Of a DNA stretch of 64,000 nucleotides, positions 10,881 to 22,759 are shown piece by piece; position 1 is the stretch's first letter; each line of letters opens with the position of its first letter. Made by a program: the position numbers and the translations under genes. The stretch spans positions 56,395,865 through 56,459,864 of the forward strand of contig NC_092874.1 of the NCBI RefSeq assembly GCF_028372415.1, given 5' to 3'. The notes below the pieces were generated by a model. It did no database searches, was not told where the DNA came from, and worked only from the letters and a program-made list of their open reading frames with translations. This DNA is from Notamacropus eugenii (Eukaryota > Chordata > Mammalia > Diprotodontia > Macropodidae).

Positions 10881-12770
10881 TGGTTGGTTGTTGTCCTTTG
10901 TCTTAGAAGAGGACCAAAATGAAATCACCATTGTAAAGTGAAATTTCAGTGTGTCCAACTGTGGCTGATCAGACCAACATGAGCTTGGAATGCTCTACCA
11001 CAGGTTGGGCACGGATAGTCCATGCGAATATTTGGGATGGGTGTCCCAAATTTGTGCATCTTGCATTTACTTTATGCTGTCTCAATTCTGCTTTGCTCAA
11101 AGAGCACAGCACCTTTTATTATGTGGGCATGCCATGCTGAGTGATCCTTTGCCAGTGTCTCCCATGTTGCACAGTCAAATCCAAAGTTCTTGAGAGAGAC
11201 CTTGAGAGTGTCCTTGTATCATTTCTGCTGGCCACCATATGATCACCTGCCCCATGTGAGTTCTCCATAAAATAGTCTTTTTGGCAAGTGTACATTTTGC
11301 ATTTGAACAATGTGGCCAGCCCATTGGAGTTGTTTGCTCTGAAGCATAGGTTGAATACTTGGCAGTTCAGCTTGAGCAAGGACTTCATTGTCTCATACCT
11401 TATCCTGCCAGGTGATCCTCAGAATCTTCCTAAGGCAGTTCAAATGGAAACGATTCAGTTTCCTGGCATGGTGCTGGTAGACTGTCCATGTTTCACAGGC
11501 ATACAACAATGAGGTCAGCACAATGGCTCTGTAGACCTCCAGTTTGGTAGACAGTGTAATACCTCTTCTCTCCCAAACTTTTCTTCAGAGCCTCCCAAAT
11601 ACTGAGCTAGCTGTGACAATGAGTGCATCAACCTCATTGTCAATGTGTACATCCCTGGAAAGTACACTACCATGGTAAGTGAACTTATTCACAGCATTCA
11701 AAACTTCTCAATTTGTTGTAACTGATGGTTTCATGTATGCTGATGGAGCACCTGTGTTTTTTTGGTGTTGATTATTAGGCCAAAATGAGCACAGGCAGCA
11801 GAGAATTGATCCATACTTTGTTGCATCTCAGCTTCAGAGGCTGCGTTGAGTCCACAATCATCTGCAAATAGAAAATCATGTACCAGCACTCCCTTCACTT
11901 TGATCTTGGTGTATAGCCTTTTCAAATTGAAGAACTTACCATCAGTATGGTAGTTGACCTTGATGCTGTGTTCATCCTCATTGAAAGCATTTGTCAACAT
12001 GGCTGAAAACATCATGCTAAAAAGCATGGGAGCAAGCACACAACCCTATTTCACTCCACTGGTGACTGGGAAGGCACGAGAGCTTTGTCCATTATCCAGA
12101 ACCCAGGCAAACATACCATCATGAAACTGATGTACAATATTGATGAACTTCTGGCAACCAAGTTTTGACATAATTTTCCATAAGTCCTCACGACTAACAG
12201 TGTCAAAGGCCTTGGTCAGATCTGCAAACACGTACAGACCTCTTCTGCTCCTGGCATTCCTCCTGGAGTGGTCAGGCAGCAAACACCATATCGACTGTTC
12301 CTCAACCCTTTCTGAAGCCACACTGGCTCTCAGGTATATGACCATCTTCCAGGTGAAGGATCAGCCTATTAAGGAGGGTACTAGCAAGAATTTTGCCAAC
12401 AATGACACAGAGAGAGAGAGCCCTCTGTGATTTGTCACAGGACAATCTATTCCCTCTACCTTTATAGAGATGGACAATGGAGGTATCCTTGAACTCCTGG
12501 GGGATAACCTCCTCTTGCCATATAACCTGGAAATTTTCAGTCAGCAATGGTCCCCCTACCTTGTAAATCTCAACTGGAATAGAATCAGCACCAGGTGCTT
12601 TGCCACATGAAAGGAGTCTAATGGGCCTCAGAACCTCTTCTTCAGTTGGAAGTTCGGCTAAGGAGGGATTGACTTCAACCTGAGGTAAATGGTCAGTGTC
12701 CTCAGCATTGATTGATGATGGTCTGTTGAGAACACTATGGAAGTGTTCTGTGCACCTCTCTAGGATCTCT
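10881..12770 (-). pseudogene. LINE retrotransposon, RT plus C-terminal zinc finger (5' truncated, dead)
   Basis: This is a non-L1 LINE with a recognisable polyprotein in minus-strand order. The N-terminal segment is from about 12778 (ENLEILERC, GKAPGADSIPVEIYK). RT motifs follow: IVHLYKGRGN, then ESQCGFRKG; FADLTKAFDTVSR near 12200; VTSGVK-stop-GCVLAP at about 12045; and the catalytic FADD box (DFLFADDCG) near 11870. After that come LLYACETWT near 11490, QWAGH near 11315, a C-terminal W-x7-D-x2-W-like block, and a terminal C2H2 finger. Defects are one frameshift around 12302-12345, a nonsense codon where family members have Q-G-C, and later frame changes. The 3' tail ends in a (CCAA)-like sequence without poly(A). 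A 110-bp direct duplication flanks it. The clade is uncertain (an RTE-X or Dong/R4-like assignment would need a search). It is not an L1 and not the BovB-like RTE at 8-9 kb. Confidence 0.85.
10946..11017 (-). other. C2H2 zinc finger ending the LINE ORF
   Basis: On the minus strand the codons read Y-P-CPTCGRAFQAHVGLIS-H-SWT-H and then TGA. The spacing is C-x2-C-x12-H-x3-H, a canonical C2H2 finger, followed at once by the stop codon. It belongs to the surrounding LINE and would be a nucleic-acid-binding tail of its polyprotein. It is not a host zinc-finger gene. Confidence 0.85.
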
Positions 12771-12880
12771 AGGTTCTCCCCCTTTCTTGCTTCTTAAATC
12801 CCACCTAGAAAATTTGAGAAATTCTCTGCAAAATATCATGGTGTACCAACACTAAGTCACCACTTGCAAGGATTCTTAAT
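12771..12880 (+). repeat. 110-bp direct duplication, right copy
   Basis: Partner of 10771-10880 with about 91% identity and no gaps. It lies at the 5' end of the minus-strand LINE. Confidence 0.9.
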
Positions 12881-13395
12881 AGTACAGAGATAAAGGAGGA
12901 ATACAAAATAGAAATATCAAAATGAACAGCAATTACTCTCAAATATTTATGTAAATCACTAATCACTTATTGTCCCAAATATAAGAATTTCTCTAATGGA
13001 ATGGAATCCCTTCCCTTTCTCAGGTGAGGCAATGGAATCTTTAGAGTCCTTCAGTCTTTGAAAGTCATTTCCATAGTACAAGATGGTAGAGGAAAACCTT
13101 TCCACCATCCCATTCTGCTCTGGTGGTCATTGCTTGCTTCTCTGATTTTTCCCTTCCTCTACCCACCCATCACCATGTATATTTTTTGGAGGGTAGATAT
13201 ACTTAATTTTTCCTAGTTACCCAAATGCAAAACGGAGGAGGGAAAGAGTAAGTGTTTTAGGACTTATGCATATCACCCTCTCTAGTCAACAGGGTGGCTT
13301 TTTCAAATCCTTTCTAAGCCTGAGATCACTAACAGAAATGGAGGCATCCATTAGGACCTACAGGAATAGCCAACAATATTTATTTCTTATAAAGA
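12881..13395. other. Intergenic, no gene seen
   Basis: I recognise neither a coding exon nor a repeat family here. Confidence 0.5.
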
Positions 13396-13399
13396 GGAG

Positions 13400-13600
13400 G
13401 GAGAGAACAAACATTTATTAACCACCTTCGGTGTGCCAGGTGCTATACAAATATTATTTCATTTGATCCTCACAACAACACTGTGAGGTAGGTGCTATAG
13501 CATTCCATTTTACAGTTAGGGAAACTGAAGCAACCAAGTTAGGTGACTTGCTCAGGGTCACATAGGTGGATCCAGGTCTGGTGCTCTATGCACTATGGGG
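13400..13600 (-). repeat. MIR-family SINE
   Basis: Good reverse MIR: 'atttgatcctcacaacaaca', 'ctgtgaggtaggtgctatag', 'ttttacagttagggaaactg' and 'gtgacttgctcagggtcaca' in the expected order. Confidence 0.8.
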
Positions 13601-13949
13601 TCCCTTTACCCCAACCACCCTCCAAACCAGACCATGTCTGGGAGAAAATAAGGCACTCATTTCACCTCCTGAGACCTCATGTTTTCATCTTTACCCTAGA
13701 CATTTTCTGGCCTGCCATCACCTCTCTCTGACAAGTTGCCTCTACTTTCTACCTCTCAGAATTGCAATCAAATCACCACCATGTTGCCTTTGGAAAGAGC
13801 TTGTTAATGCTCTTATTAACTATTTTTTATAGTGGACTATTTTATAGTCCACTCACTATTTTTTTAACTTCCTAGGACCATAGCTCTTTTTTTCTGGCCA
13901 CTATTCTCTATACATGTCGTTGCTACCACTAGAATGTAAGCTACTTAAC

Positions 13950-14320
13950 ACTTATCAACACAATGACCAGTCACAATTCTAGAGGAGTCAGGTTGAAGCA
14001 TGCTACCCATCTTCAGATGGAGAGAAAAGGGACTCCATGCAGATTGAAGCATATAAACACAGACACACACAGAAACAGATAGACAGACAGACAGATAGAT
14101 AGGTAGATAGTGAGATAGATAGATAGATAGAGATAGAGAAATACTCTAGCTAGCTATATAGATATATTTTTAAGACATGGAAAAAGTGAGCATTTGTTTT
14201 ACTTGATTATACATGCTTTTAATATTTTTTCTTGCTTTCTCAATGTGGGGGTAGAGGTGAGAAGGAGAGAATTCAGACCTGAAAATACAATAAAATTGAA
14301 TTTTTAAAAAGAATGTCAGC
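13950..14320 (+). repeat. L1 3' UTR fragment with a GATA microsatellite
   Basis: 'tgcagattgaagcatataaa' followed later by 'aaaatacaataaaattgaat' matches the 3' UTR layout of marsupial L1-type elements. A CA/GACA/GATA microsatellite at about 14060-14140 interrupts it. Confidence 0.6.
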
Positions 14321-14329
14321 TTTTGAAGG

Positions 14330-14975
14330 CATATATATATTCGTTTTCTGGTTCTTAGCATGGTGCTCAGCACATAGCAAGCAATTACACATGCTTTTCA
14401 TTCAATCGTCTCCAGATCTCATGAATTCCTTTTTTTTCTTCTTTGATAGTTTTGAGAACTACAACATGAAATATCAATGATTTCAAGGAAAATAAGGAAC
14501 AATAGTGGAGAAGAAAGGGGCCTAGAAGTACCCAATTTCATACTATATTTCAGAGCATTAAGCTTAGAAATGATTTTGTAAAATCATTTTGATGATTTTA
14601 AAAAATGAAGGGACCAATCAGTGAAACAGATTAGGTACATGTCACAGGCATGACTCTAAAGTCAGCACCCTTTGGGTTCAGGTCTGATGTTGGGACAAAA
14701 TGAGGCATGACTTGAGTCCCTGAACATTTAACAAAGGAAGTTTATTTGTCTTAACTTAACAAGAACACGCAGCAAAGACACAGTGGCACTTAGTGTCTTC
14801 TCTGGATGCAGTACCCTGTCATCTCCTTCTGGAAACTTGTCTGGTCAGTCAGTCATCAGGGTGTGGTGAGTGGTATGGTTAGGCACCTACCAAGTGTAAT
14901 AGACTCATATTTGACATCACTGGAACCTTTTATGCTCCTTAACCAGAAAGCTGCATTAGATCCTATGACAGAAAA
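14330..14975. other. Intergenic, possible old LTR
   Basis: No exon seen. The segment at 14640-14900 ('gacaaaatgaggcatgactt' and following) has an LTR-like texture, but I cannot find its ends and leave it unclassified. Confidence 0.3.
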
Positions 14976-14979
14976 AGAT

Positions 14980-15006
14980 ACACACACACACACACACACA
15001 CACACA
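14980..15006. repeat. (CA)n microsatellite
   Basis: Uninterrupted CA dinucleotides, about 13 units. Confidence 0.95.
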
Positions 15007-15014
15007 ATAGCTTA

Positions 15015-16215
15015 GTGTATGATAAGGTTAAAACTCACTATTCAACAAAAATTGTTGAGAAAACGGGAAAGTGGCTTGTTAAACAAGGAATAGAGAGGAT
15101 CACAGAGTATCACATAGGCAATTTTGATTATATAAAATTAAAAAAAATTTGTTTGTACAAAATAAATGCAGTTAAAATTCAAAGGGAAAAATAACTGGAG
15201 AAAAGTTTTTGCAGCAAGTTTCTCTGATAAAGTGTTCATATAAAATATATAAGTGAAATGGATTCAAATTTATAAACAAGAGCTTTTTCCAATAGATAAA
15301 ATGTCAAAAATATGACCATGTAGTTTTCAAAGGAAGAAATCCGAGTTATCAACAAATATGCAAAAAACCCCCAAAAAAACCTAACTCCAAATCGCTCATT
15401 AGAGAAACACAAATTAAAGCAACCCTAATACTCTACCAGATTAGCAAAATTACACAAAAAAGGAAAACAGCAAATCCTAGAAGGGCTGTGGGATGACCCT
15501 AATGCATGTTGCAATTTGGAAATGTGCTCAAAAAAATAACTGAACTATGCATACCCTTTATTCAGTTACTCCACAATTAGGTCCCAATAAGACAAAAGGA
15601 AGAGAAAAAAGATCCATCTGTGCAAAAACATTTATAAAAACTCCTTTCTGTAGTGGCAAAAAAAAAATCAAAACTAAAAGGGGAGGAGGATTCCCTTCAA
15701 ATGAAAAATGAATGAATTAATGATGGTATGTCAATATCAAGGAATAATATTGTTTTGTAAAAAAATGTTGAAATGGACTGTTTCAAAGAAACCTGACGAG
15801 ACTGTGTGAACTGCTACAGAGGGAAGTGAGTAGAACAATTTATAAAACGACAACATTATAAAGAAAAACAACTTTAAAAGACAGGATAACTCTAATTAGT
15901 GTAATGGCCAACCACAATTACAGAAGATTAAGGATGAAGCTTGCTATCCTCCTCTTGACAAAAAGGTTCTAGACTCAAGATGCAGAATGACACATACATT
16001 TTCAGATACATTAAATGTGGGAATTTGCTTTGCTTGACTATATTTATTACAAGAGTTTTCTTTTTGGGGGGGGTGGGGCAGAGTAGGAGGGAGAGGTTGA
16101 TGTAGAAAAACAAAGTGATAGGAATAGGGGAAATAAAAAGGAAAAAGAAAAAGAGGGTCACTGAGTATCTTTTGGAAAAACAGAAAAGAACAGAAAGAAA
16201 ATCAGAAAGAAGGCT
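15015..16215 (+). pseudogene. L1 3' portion (ORF2 C-terminus and 3' UTR), decayed
   Basis: The segment order matches L1 3' ends elsewhere in the window: 'tttgattatataaaattaaa' (end of ORF2), 'agagaaacacaaattaaagc' and 'actctaccagattagcaaaa' (homologous to 33290-33345), then 'ctgctacagagggaagtgag' and a purine-rich tail. Frames are destroyed by stops and indels. It is 5' truncated, as usual for L1. Confidence 0.75.
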
Positions 16216-18035
16216 AGACAAGTAGAAGAGCATCTAAAACTCCAAGTTTATCTTATTAAATATTTAAGAAGAAAAGACAGATCCACCTAATAGATACCTG
16301 CAGTTTTGATGCCTATTTTCTATTTTGCTAGGCAAATACACCTTCTACTTGGTGTTTAAGTTCATAATAAAAATTAATTAAATAAAGAGAGCCCTAAAGT
16401 GAACCTTACACAGGACTGTAAAACACAAAAGAAGTCTCACGTACACAAACAAAGCAGATCCTTAGGTTTTTTGGAAAGTAAAAGCTGCTTTGTCATGGGA
16501 GAGAAAGTCCATAATGAAGAGAGAAGGGTTGGGGAATGAATTCTTAATTATTTAAGGGGAGAAGATTTTCTGATTTCTCCCTCCCTTCTTTTAAACTAAC
16601 AAAGACATAGGCACAACTTTGTGATTATCTGGACTAACTAAAAGGAGAGTCTCAAAGTTAGAGATCCTTTGTATAGTTGTAATATAATCCTGGTAATTAG
16701 ATTTAGCATCTTTGGTTCTGGCCAGCAGTTTGGAGAGATGACAATAATCGGGACAGATAAGCCGTGTCAATTAGACATGAGAAACTGAAAACTGTACTAA
16801 ACCCAGAAAGTGGAATTCCTTAACTTTTTGGATGAAGGTGAAGTTGGCTGCTGAAATTTGGATTACCAGCTGGAATCAAAGTGCCTTTGTTTCTAGATGG
16901 TGCTAAATTACAACTGCGGGAGAGCTTGGCTCTATGGTTCATTCTCTCTCTGTCTCTCTCTGTCTTTCTCTGTCTTTCTCTCTCTCTCTTTCCCACTCCT
17001 CCACCTCCAATGGTGAAGGTAAGAAAGAGGCTTAAGTAATCAGAGCCTAGTTCATGGCCTTCTTGTTCTGAAATTTTTCAGGGTAAAAAAAAGCCCCCCT
17101 CCCCCAGACCTTCTAAATCTCATGTGGAAAGATTCAAGATTGCAGATTCTGGACAGACTTTAGTCAAGCCATTAATAGTTTGTTTACTGTTACTGAATAA
17201 GGAAAGGCAACATGAAGCTGTCCTAGCCCTGATGGGACTTCCTATTATTGGCTCTTAAAGCCCTTCCTGGTCATGAGACTAAACTGCTCCATAGTTTGGT
17301 CTCTTCTGCCAAGGTCTGTATTACATGCAACTAGAAATTCCCAAAGAGCTCTCATACTAAAGGAATAATGGAATCCTCTTTTATTGTGAGACCAAAAAAA
17401 AAAAAAAAAAAGCCCAAACCCCAATCCCACAAAACCATTCCTCTGGTCCCCAAATCCAACAAAAAAAACGCAAACCTCAAACCATATATTTAAATTTAGA
17501 AGCACTAGAAGATTTTTAGGAAATTAGCTAAAGGAAAGAAAAATCAGCATCTCTCATTTAAACACTGATTCCAGAACATATAATTATATTCCCATGATTA
17601 TGACACAATCCCTCAGCATTAATGGATTTAATTTTAAAAAGAAAGCCATGTATTTTGTCTCTGTGGCATCATTTCATATGCTGTCATGGTAAATAGGAGA
17701 AACACACACTGAATTTAATACCTTTACTAAGAGCACTTAAAATATCACTTATTAAGAAAACTTTCTGTTCCTTTCAACTAAATACATTATGTGTTCCAGG
17801 TCAGCTAGGAAAACTGTCAAGAACTGAAAGTGTAAGAAAGAAACAGCAAATTAGATGTATTTCTCCAAATGCTATGATTTTATCCAGGGATTCCCAGAGC
17901 CAAAATATTTCTTCCTCTTTCTAAAATGGTTAACTGAAGGATTCAGCGATTTTCATGGAGAATTTGATTCATCCTAGTGGACCAATTAGAATAATCTAAT
18001 AGTGGGGATGGACATAAAGGAAACAATTTCCCTTT
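16216..18035. other. Intergenic; simple repeats only
   Basis: No exon recognised. It contains a (CT)n tract (about 16941-16992) and an 18-A run (about 17394-17411). Some segments may be old LTR or L1, but I cannot place them. Confidence 0.4.
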
Positions 18036-18037
18036 AA

Positions 18038-18280
18038 ATCAAGGGTTCTCGACCTTTTTTTTGCAATGGGAACCTCTTTGGTAGTTTGCTGAAACCTACA
18101 GACTCCTTCTCAGGATACTGTTTTGTTGCCTACATTCCTAGTTGACAGTAATACTAAATTTAATCAGGGGTTAGTGAAAAATAAAGATATATTTTTCCCA
18201 TTCAAGTTTATGGACCTCCAAAATCTAGGCATCTCTTCATCATCTGTGGGCCCCAAGTTCAGAATTTCTACTTTGGAAAC
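18038..18280. mobile_element. hAT-like (Tip100-group?) remnant, copy 2
   Basis: Same family as 10560-10780: 'agggttctcgacctttttt', 'cctacagactccttctcagg', 'ggggttagtgaaaaataaag' and 'cccattcaagtttatggacc'. Non-coding and diverged. Confidence 0.5.
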
Positions 18281-18384
18281 ATCTCTATGCATACCATTCA
18301 ACTTGATAATATTTATTGTTGGTTCTTTCTTTTAAAATATATGATGTAACCACTTTGAACTTTGAATTAGGTTTCCTGTGCTAG

Positions 18385-18600
18385 TAATGAGTTCAGAGGA
18401 TCATAGATTTGAACATGATAGGGGATTTAGAGATAATCTAACCCTAAGCTGTCACTGTGCAGGCAAAGCAACTGAAGCAATACAGAAGGGAATGATTCTT
18501 CCAAAGAGAGGAAATGGGAAAGGTGTTTTTTGAACACACTTCCTGTGAGTCCAAATCCCTAGTGCACTTTCCACTATACTACACTATTGCTTCACTGGAA
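18385..18600. repeat. MIR-family SINE (marsupial MIR3-like)
   Basis: Contains 'gaggatcatagatttgaaca', a diverged CORE, and the end 'ccactatactacactattgc'. This order is typical of marsupial MIR copies. Confidence 0.6.
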
Positions 18601-18964
18601 TACTGAGATGAACACATTGTCTCATCCATCTCCTTTAGTTTTCTGGTTAAGCAAGAGAATTTTGATAGAATGATGTAGTCACTGGTATAACAGAGATATA
18701 AAACCTGAAAAACAGTAACTATAATTAGGAGAGTAGTATGAACATCTGGGATTTTAACCAACATCTGGGACGGGACTCCTCTTTTGGTAATAAAATATCT
18801 AGTTTTCCCTTTTTGTTTATGTCTAATAACATTATTTAAATATATTGCTTGAGATCTTTACTCCCCCCACCTCTTACTAAATACAAATGAGAAAAATTCT
18901 ATTTATTCACATATTGTGAATATGATTTCCCCAGAGTTAAACTTAAAAATTCAACTTTTTTGTA

Positions 18965-21945
18965 TTTATTTAGTATTTTATTTCTCCCAGTTACATGTCA
19001 AACAATTTTTAACATTTATTTTGAAAACTTGGCTCCAAATTCCCTCCCTCATTCCCTCCCCACCCAGCTCATTGAGAAGGCAAGCACTTCCATGTAGTTT
19101 TTACAAGTGTAGTAATGCAAAACATAGCCATAATAGTCATGTTGTGAAAGAAGAGAGACAAAAAAAAAAAAACAAACAAGAAAAATAAAGTAAAAAAAGT
19201 CTGTTTTAATTTGTATGCACTTCTTTCTCTAGGAATGGATAGCATTTTTCATCCTAAGTCCTTCAGAGTCATCTTGGATTGTCATATTATAAGAATAGCT
19301 AAGTCATTCACAGTTGATCATCTTACAATATTGCTGTTACTTTGTACACAGTGCATTTCACTTTGCATCAGCCCATGCAAGCCTTTGCAGGTTTTTCTGA
19401 GAGCATTCTGCTCATCATTTCTTATAGCACAATAGTATTTCATCATAATCACATACCATAACTTGTTCAGTTATTCCTCTATTGATGCTAATTCTTTATT
19501 CTAATTCTAATTCTTTATCCCCAGGAAAGAGATACTATAAATATTTTTGTACATATAGATTCTTTACCTTTTTGGTTTTTTTAATCTTTTTGGGGATACA
19601 GATCTACTAGTGGTAGTCCTAGATCAAAGGGTTTAATGCATGATTTTATAGCCCTTTGGGCATAGTTCCAAATTGCTCTACAGAATTGTTGAATCAATTC
19701 ACAACTCCACTAACAGTGCATTCATATCTCATTTTCCCACATGTCCTCCAATACTTATCATTTACCTTTTCTGTCTTATTGGACAATCTAATAGGTATGA
19801 GGTGGTATTTCAGAATTGTTTTAATTTGCATTTCTCCAATCAATAGTGAGAATTTTTTTCATATGACTATAAATAACTTTGATTACTTCATATGAAAACT
19901 GATTATATCTTTTGGGGCTGCTAGGTGGTGCAGTGGATAGAACACCAGTGCAAGAGTCAGGAGTTCAAATCTCACCTCAGACTCTTGATGCTCACTAGCT
20001 GTGTGATTTTGGGCAAGTCATTTAACCCTAGTTGCCTCATCCTGGGTCATTTCCAGTCATCCCGATGAGTATCTGATCACTGGATTCAGATGACTCTGGA
20101 GGAGAAGAGGGTTGGTGACTTACACAGTCTTCCCTCACTCAAAACATAATCAAGTGCAATTCATATAATTATTTTTCTGATGGCATGATCTTCTTCAGCA
20201 ACAAAAGATGAACACACCCTCCTCCATCTCCCATTTATCCTATTCTTTCTCTCTCCTTTCACTGTGTTTCTCCTCAAGTGTGTGGTTTCTGACTACCTCC
20301 TCCCCCAATCTGCCCTCCCTTCTATCAAACTTCCCCCCATCCTCTTCTCCTCTTTTCCTATAGGGTAAGATAGATTTCTATACTGAATTGAGTGTGTATA
20401 TTATTTCCTCTTTGAGCCAATTCAGATAAAATAAGGTTCACTCACTCTACTTCCTCCCCTTCTCCTTCTTCCCCTCTACTATAAAAGGTTTTTCTTGCCT
20501 CTTTTATGTGAGATAATTTACTCTATTCTACCTCTCCCTTTTTCTTTCTTCCAGTACAATCCTCTCTCACCCCTTAATTTTATTTTTTAGATATCATCCC
20601 TTCGTATTCAACTCACACCTATGCTCTCTGTCTATATATATTTCTTCTAACTGCCCTAATAATGAGGAAGATCTTATGATTTACAAATACCATCTTCCCA
20701 TGCAGGAATGTCAACAATTTAACCTTATTAAGTCCCTTATGATTTCCCTTTTCTGTTTATCTTTTTATGTTTCTCTTGAGTCTTGTATTTTAAAGACATA
20801 TTTTTTATTCAGCTCTCGTTTTTTTCATCAAAAATGCTTGAAAGCACTCCATTTCATTGAATGTCTATTGTTAACCCTGAAGGATTATATTCAGTTTTGA
20901 TGGGTAGTAATTCTTGGTTGTAATCCTAGCTCCTTTGCCCTCTGGAATATCATATTCCAAGCCCTCTAATCCTTTAATATAGAAACTGTTAAATCTTGTG
21001 TTGCCCTGACTGTGGCTTTACAATACTTGAATTGTTTCTTTCTGGCTGTTTACAATATTCTCTCCTTGACCTGGGAGCTCTGGAATTTGGTATAATAGTC
21101 CTAGGAGTTTTCATTTTGGAATCTCAGGAGGTGATTGGTGGATTCTTTCAATTTCTATTTTACCTTCTGGTTCTAGAATATCAGGACAGTTTTCCTTGAT
21201 AATTTTCTGATAGATGATGTCTAGGCTCTTTTTTTCATCATGGCTTTCAGGTAGCCCAATAATTTTAAAATTCTCTCTCCTGGATCTGTTTTCCAGGTCA
21301 GGTTTTTTTTCTAGCGAGATATTGTACATTGTCTTCTATTTTTTTCCTTCTTTTGGTTTTGTTTTGTTGCTTCTTGATTTCTCGTAAAGTCATTAGTTTC
21401 CACTTGCTCTATTCTAACTTTCAAGGAATTATTTTCTTCAGTGAGCTTTTGGCCTTCCTTTTCTGTTTGACCAGTTCTGCTTTTTAAGGCTTTCTTCTCC
21501 TCATTGGCTTTTTGGATCTCTTTTGCCATTTGGATTAGTTTATTTTTTAAGGTGTTATTTTCTTCAGTATTTTTTGTGTATCCTTTATCAAGTTGTTGAC
21601 TCTTTTCTCATGATTTTCTTGTATCTCTCTCATTTCTCTTCCCATTTTTTCCTCTACCTCTCTTACTTGATTTTCAAAATCCTTTTGGAGCTCTTCTGCT
21701 GTCTGAGATCAATTCATATTTTTCTTGGCAGCTTTGGATGTAGGAGTTTTGATTCTTCTGTCTTCTTCTGGGTATGTATTTTGATCTTTATCACCATAAT
21801 AATTTTCTATAGTCAGAGGGTTTTTCCGCATTGTTGGTTCATTTGCCAGCCTATTACTTGACTTTCAGCTATTTGTTAAAGTAGTGCTCTGCTTCCAGGG
21901 TGGAGGGCAAACTGTCCCAAGCTTGAGGGGTTTTGTGCAGCTGTT
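18965..21945 (-). pseudogene. ORF2-deleted L1 (HAL1-like), minus strand
   Basis: Reading from the 5' end at high coordinates there is a short 5' UTR remnant, then ORF1 from an ATG at about 21829-21831 down to about 20700. ORF1 contains the coiled-coil part and the block ENRSRRENFKIIGLPESHDE, followed by an ILEPEGKIEIERI block. A pyrimidine-rich inter-ORF spacer follows on the plus strand (about 20225-20660). The sequence then jumps to the C-terminal end of ORF2 and the 3' UTR (about 19905-18965). The endonuclease and reverse transcriptase are absent, as in HAL1 elements, which keep ORF1 and are mobilised by L1. ORF1 has stops and frameshifts. A SINE at 19914-20218 sits at the internal junction. 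Confidence 0.8.
19914..20218 (+). repeat. CORE-SINE with zinc-finger-LINE-type tail
   Basis: The tRNA-like head 'ggggctgctaggtggtgcag' is followed by the CORE (ctagctgtgtgattttgggc). A second body ('ccagtcatcccgatgagtat', 'ctggaggagaagagggttgg') follows, with a tail 'atcttcttcagcaacaaaag'. The tail differs from Mar-1 and resembles the 3' end of the LINE at 10881-12770. Confidence 0.75.
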
Positions 21946-21999
21946 TTCAGATGGCACAGATAATAAATGGTGGGTCTGGAACTCAAACTTAGTCAAGGT

Positions 22000-22755
22000 C
22001 ATTAATCTTTCCATTACCTTTAGACTGATTCTCAGTGGTTAAGTATACTTTCAGAAACTTAGAATTATTTTTGACAACTTCATACGTTCTCTTTGTTAAA
22101 AAATGTGATTTGGAGCTATTACAATTATGTTTTTTAAAAGGACTTGGATTAAAAATGATTGGATGCTAATATTTTGCTATAATTTCTTGAGGAGAGAGTG
22201 TATATCTCTTGACTTTCAACTATTAAAAAGTTGATCTATCCTTGACATAAGTTCATGTTGGTATGTTTCAGATCTACATTGACTGTAAACTGTCACAATA
22301 GTATTTGAAAAGTTTACAGGAAATTTGATAAACATGGTAAACTACTTCCTGAGCCAGGCCCTTGAGGGACTTTTCTATATTAGAAGTATGTTAGGAATGA
22401 CATAGAGAAATAACAAACAAAGCAAGACATGAAGACTTTCTACCATCCCTTACCCTAGCTTGAGGTTTAGGGGTTCATGATCTACCCCATACATGTTAGA
22501 AACATAAATGACTTAGTAAAGAATTACATTAAAAAAATGAAGCTTCCAAAGTAAAGGACAAGGAAGAGACATAAAGCATCAAGTTTTGGCAGCTCAAATG
22601 GCAGAATGAGAATGGAAACTTCCAAGACCCATGGGAAGTAAAATGAGACTTTTACAATGCTTTAGTAAAAGCAAACCCAGTGGCTTTTGATCAGTTCAGG
22701 CTCTGCTTCTCTTCTGGCTTCTTCTACTGTACCAAAACAAAATGGAAACCATCTA
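22000..22755. other. Intergenic, no gene seen
   Basis: Possible worn L1 or MIR pieces only, and nothing codes. Confidence 0.4.
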
Positions 22756-22759
22756 GCAA

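Noticed and set aside
10946..11017. Host C2H2 zinc-finger gene
   Set aside because: The single finger is the in-line C-terminus of a LINE polyprotein, with RT motifs upstream and a retrotransposon tail right after it.
10881..12770. Segmental duplication instead of a LINE insertion
   Set aside because: The region between the 110-bp copies is a single LINE with its 3' tail ending exactly at the left copy, which fits insertion better. I keep the alternative open in the finding.
19914..20000. tRNA gene
   Set aside because: The tRNA-like sequence is the head of a CORE-SINE. The same head recurs in other SINE copies, with no cloverleaf and no free 3' end.
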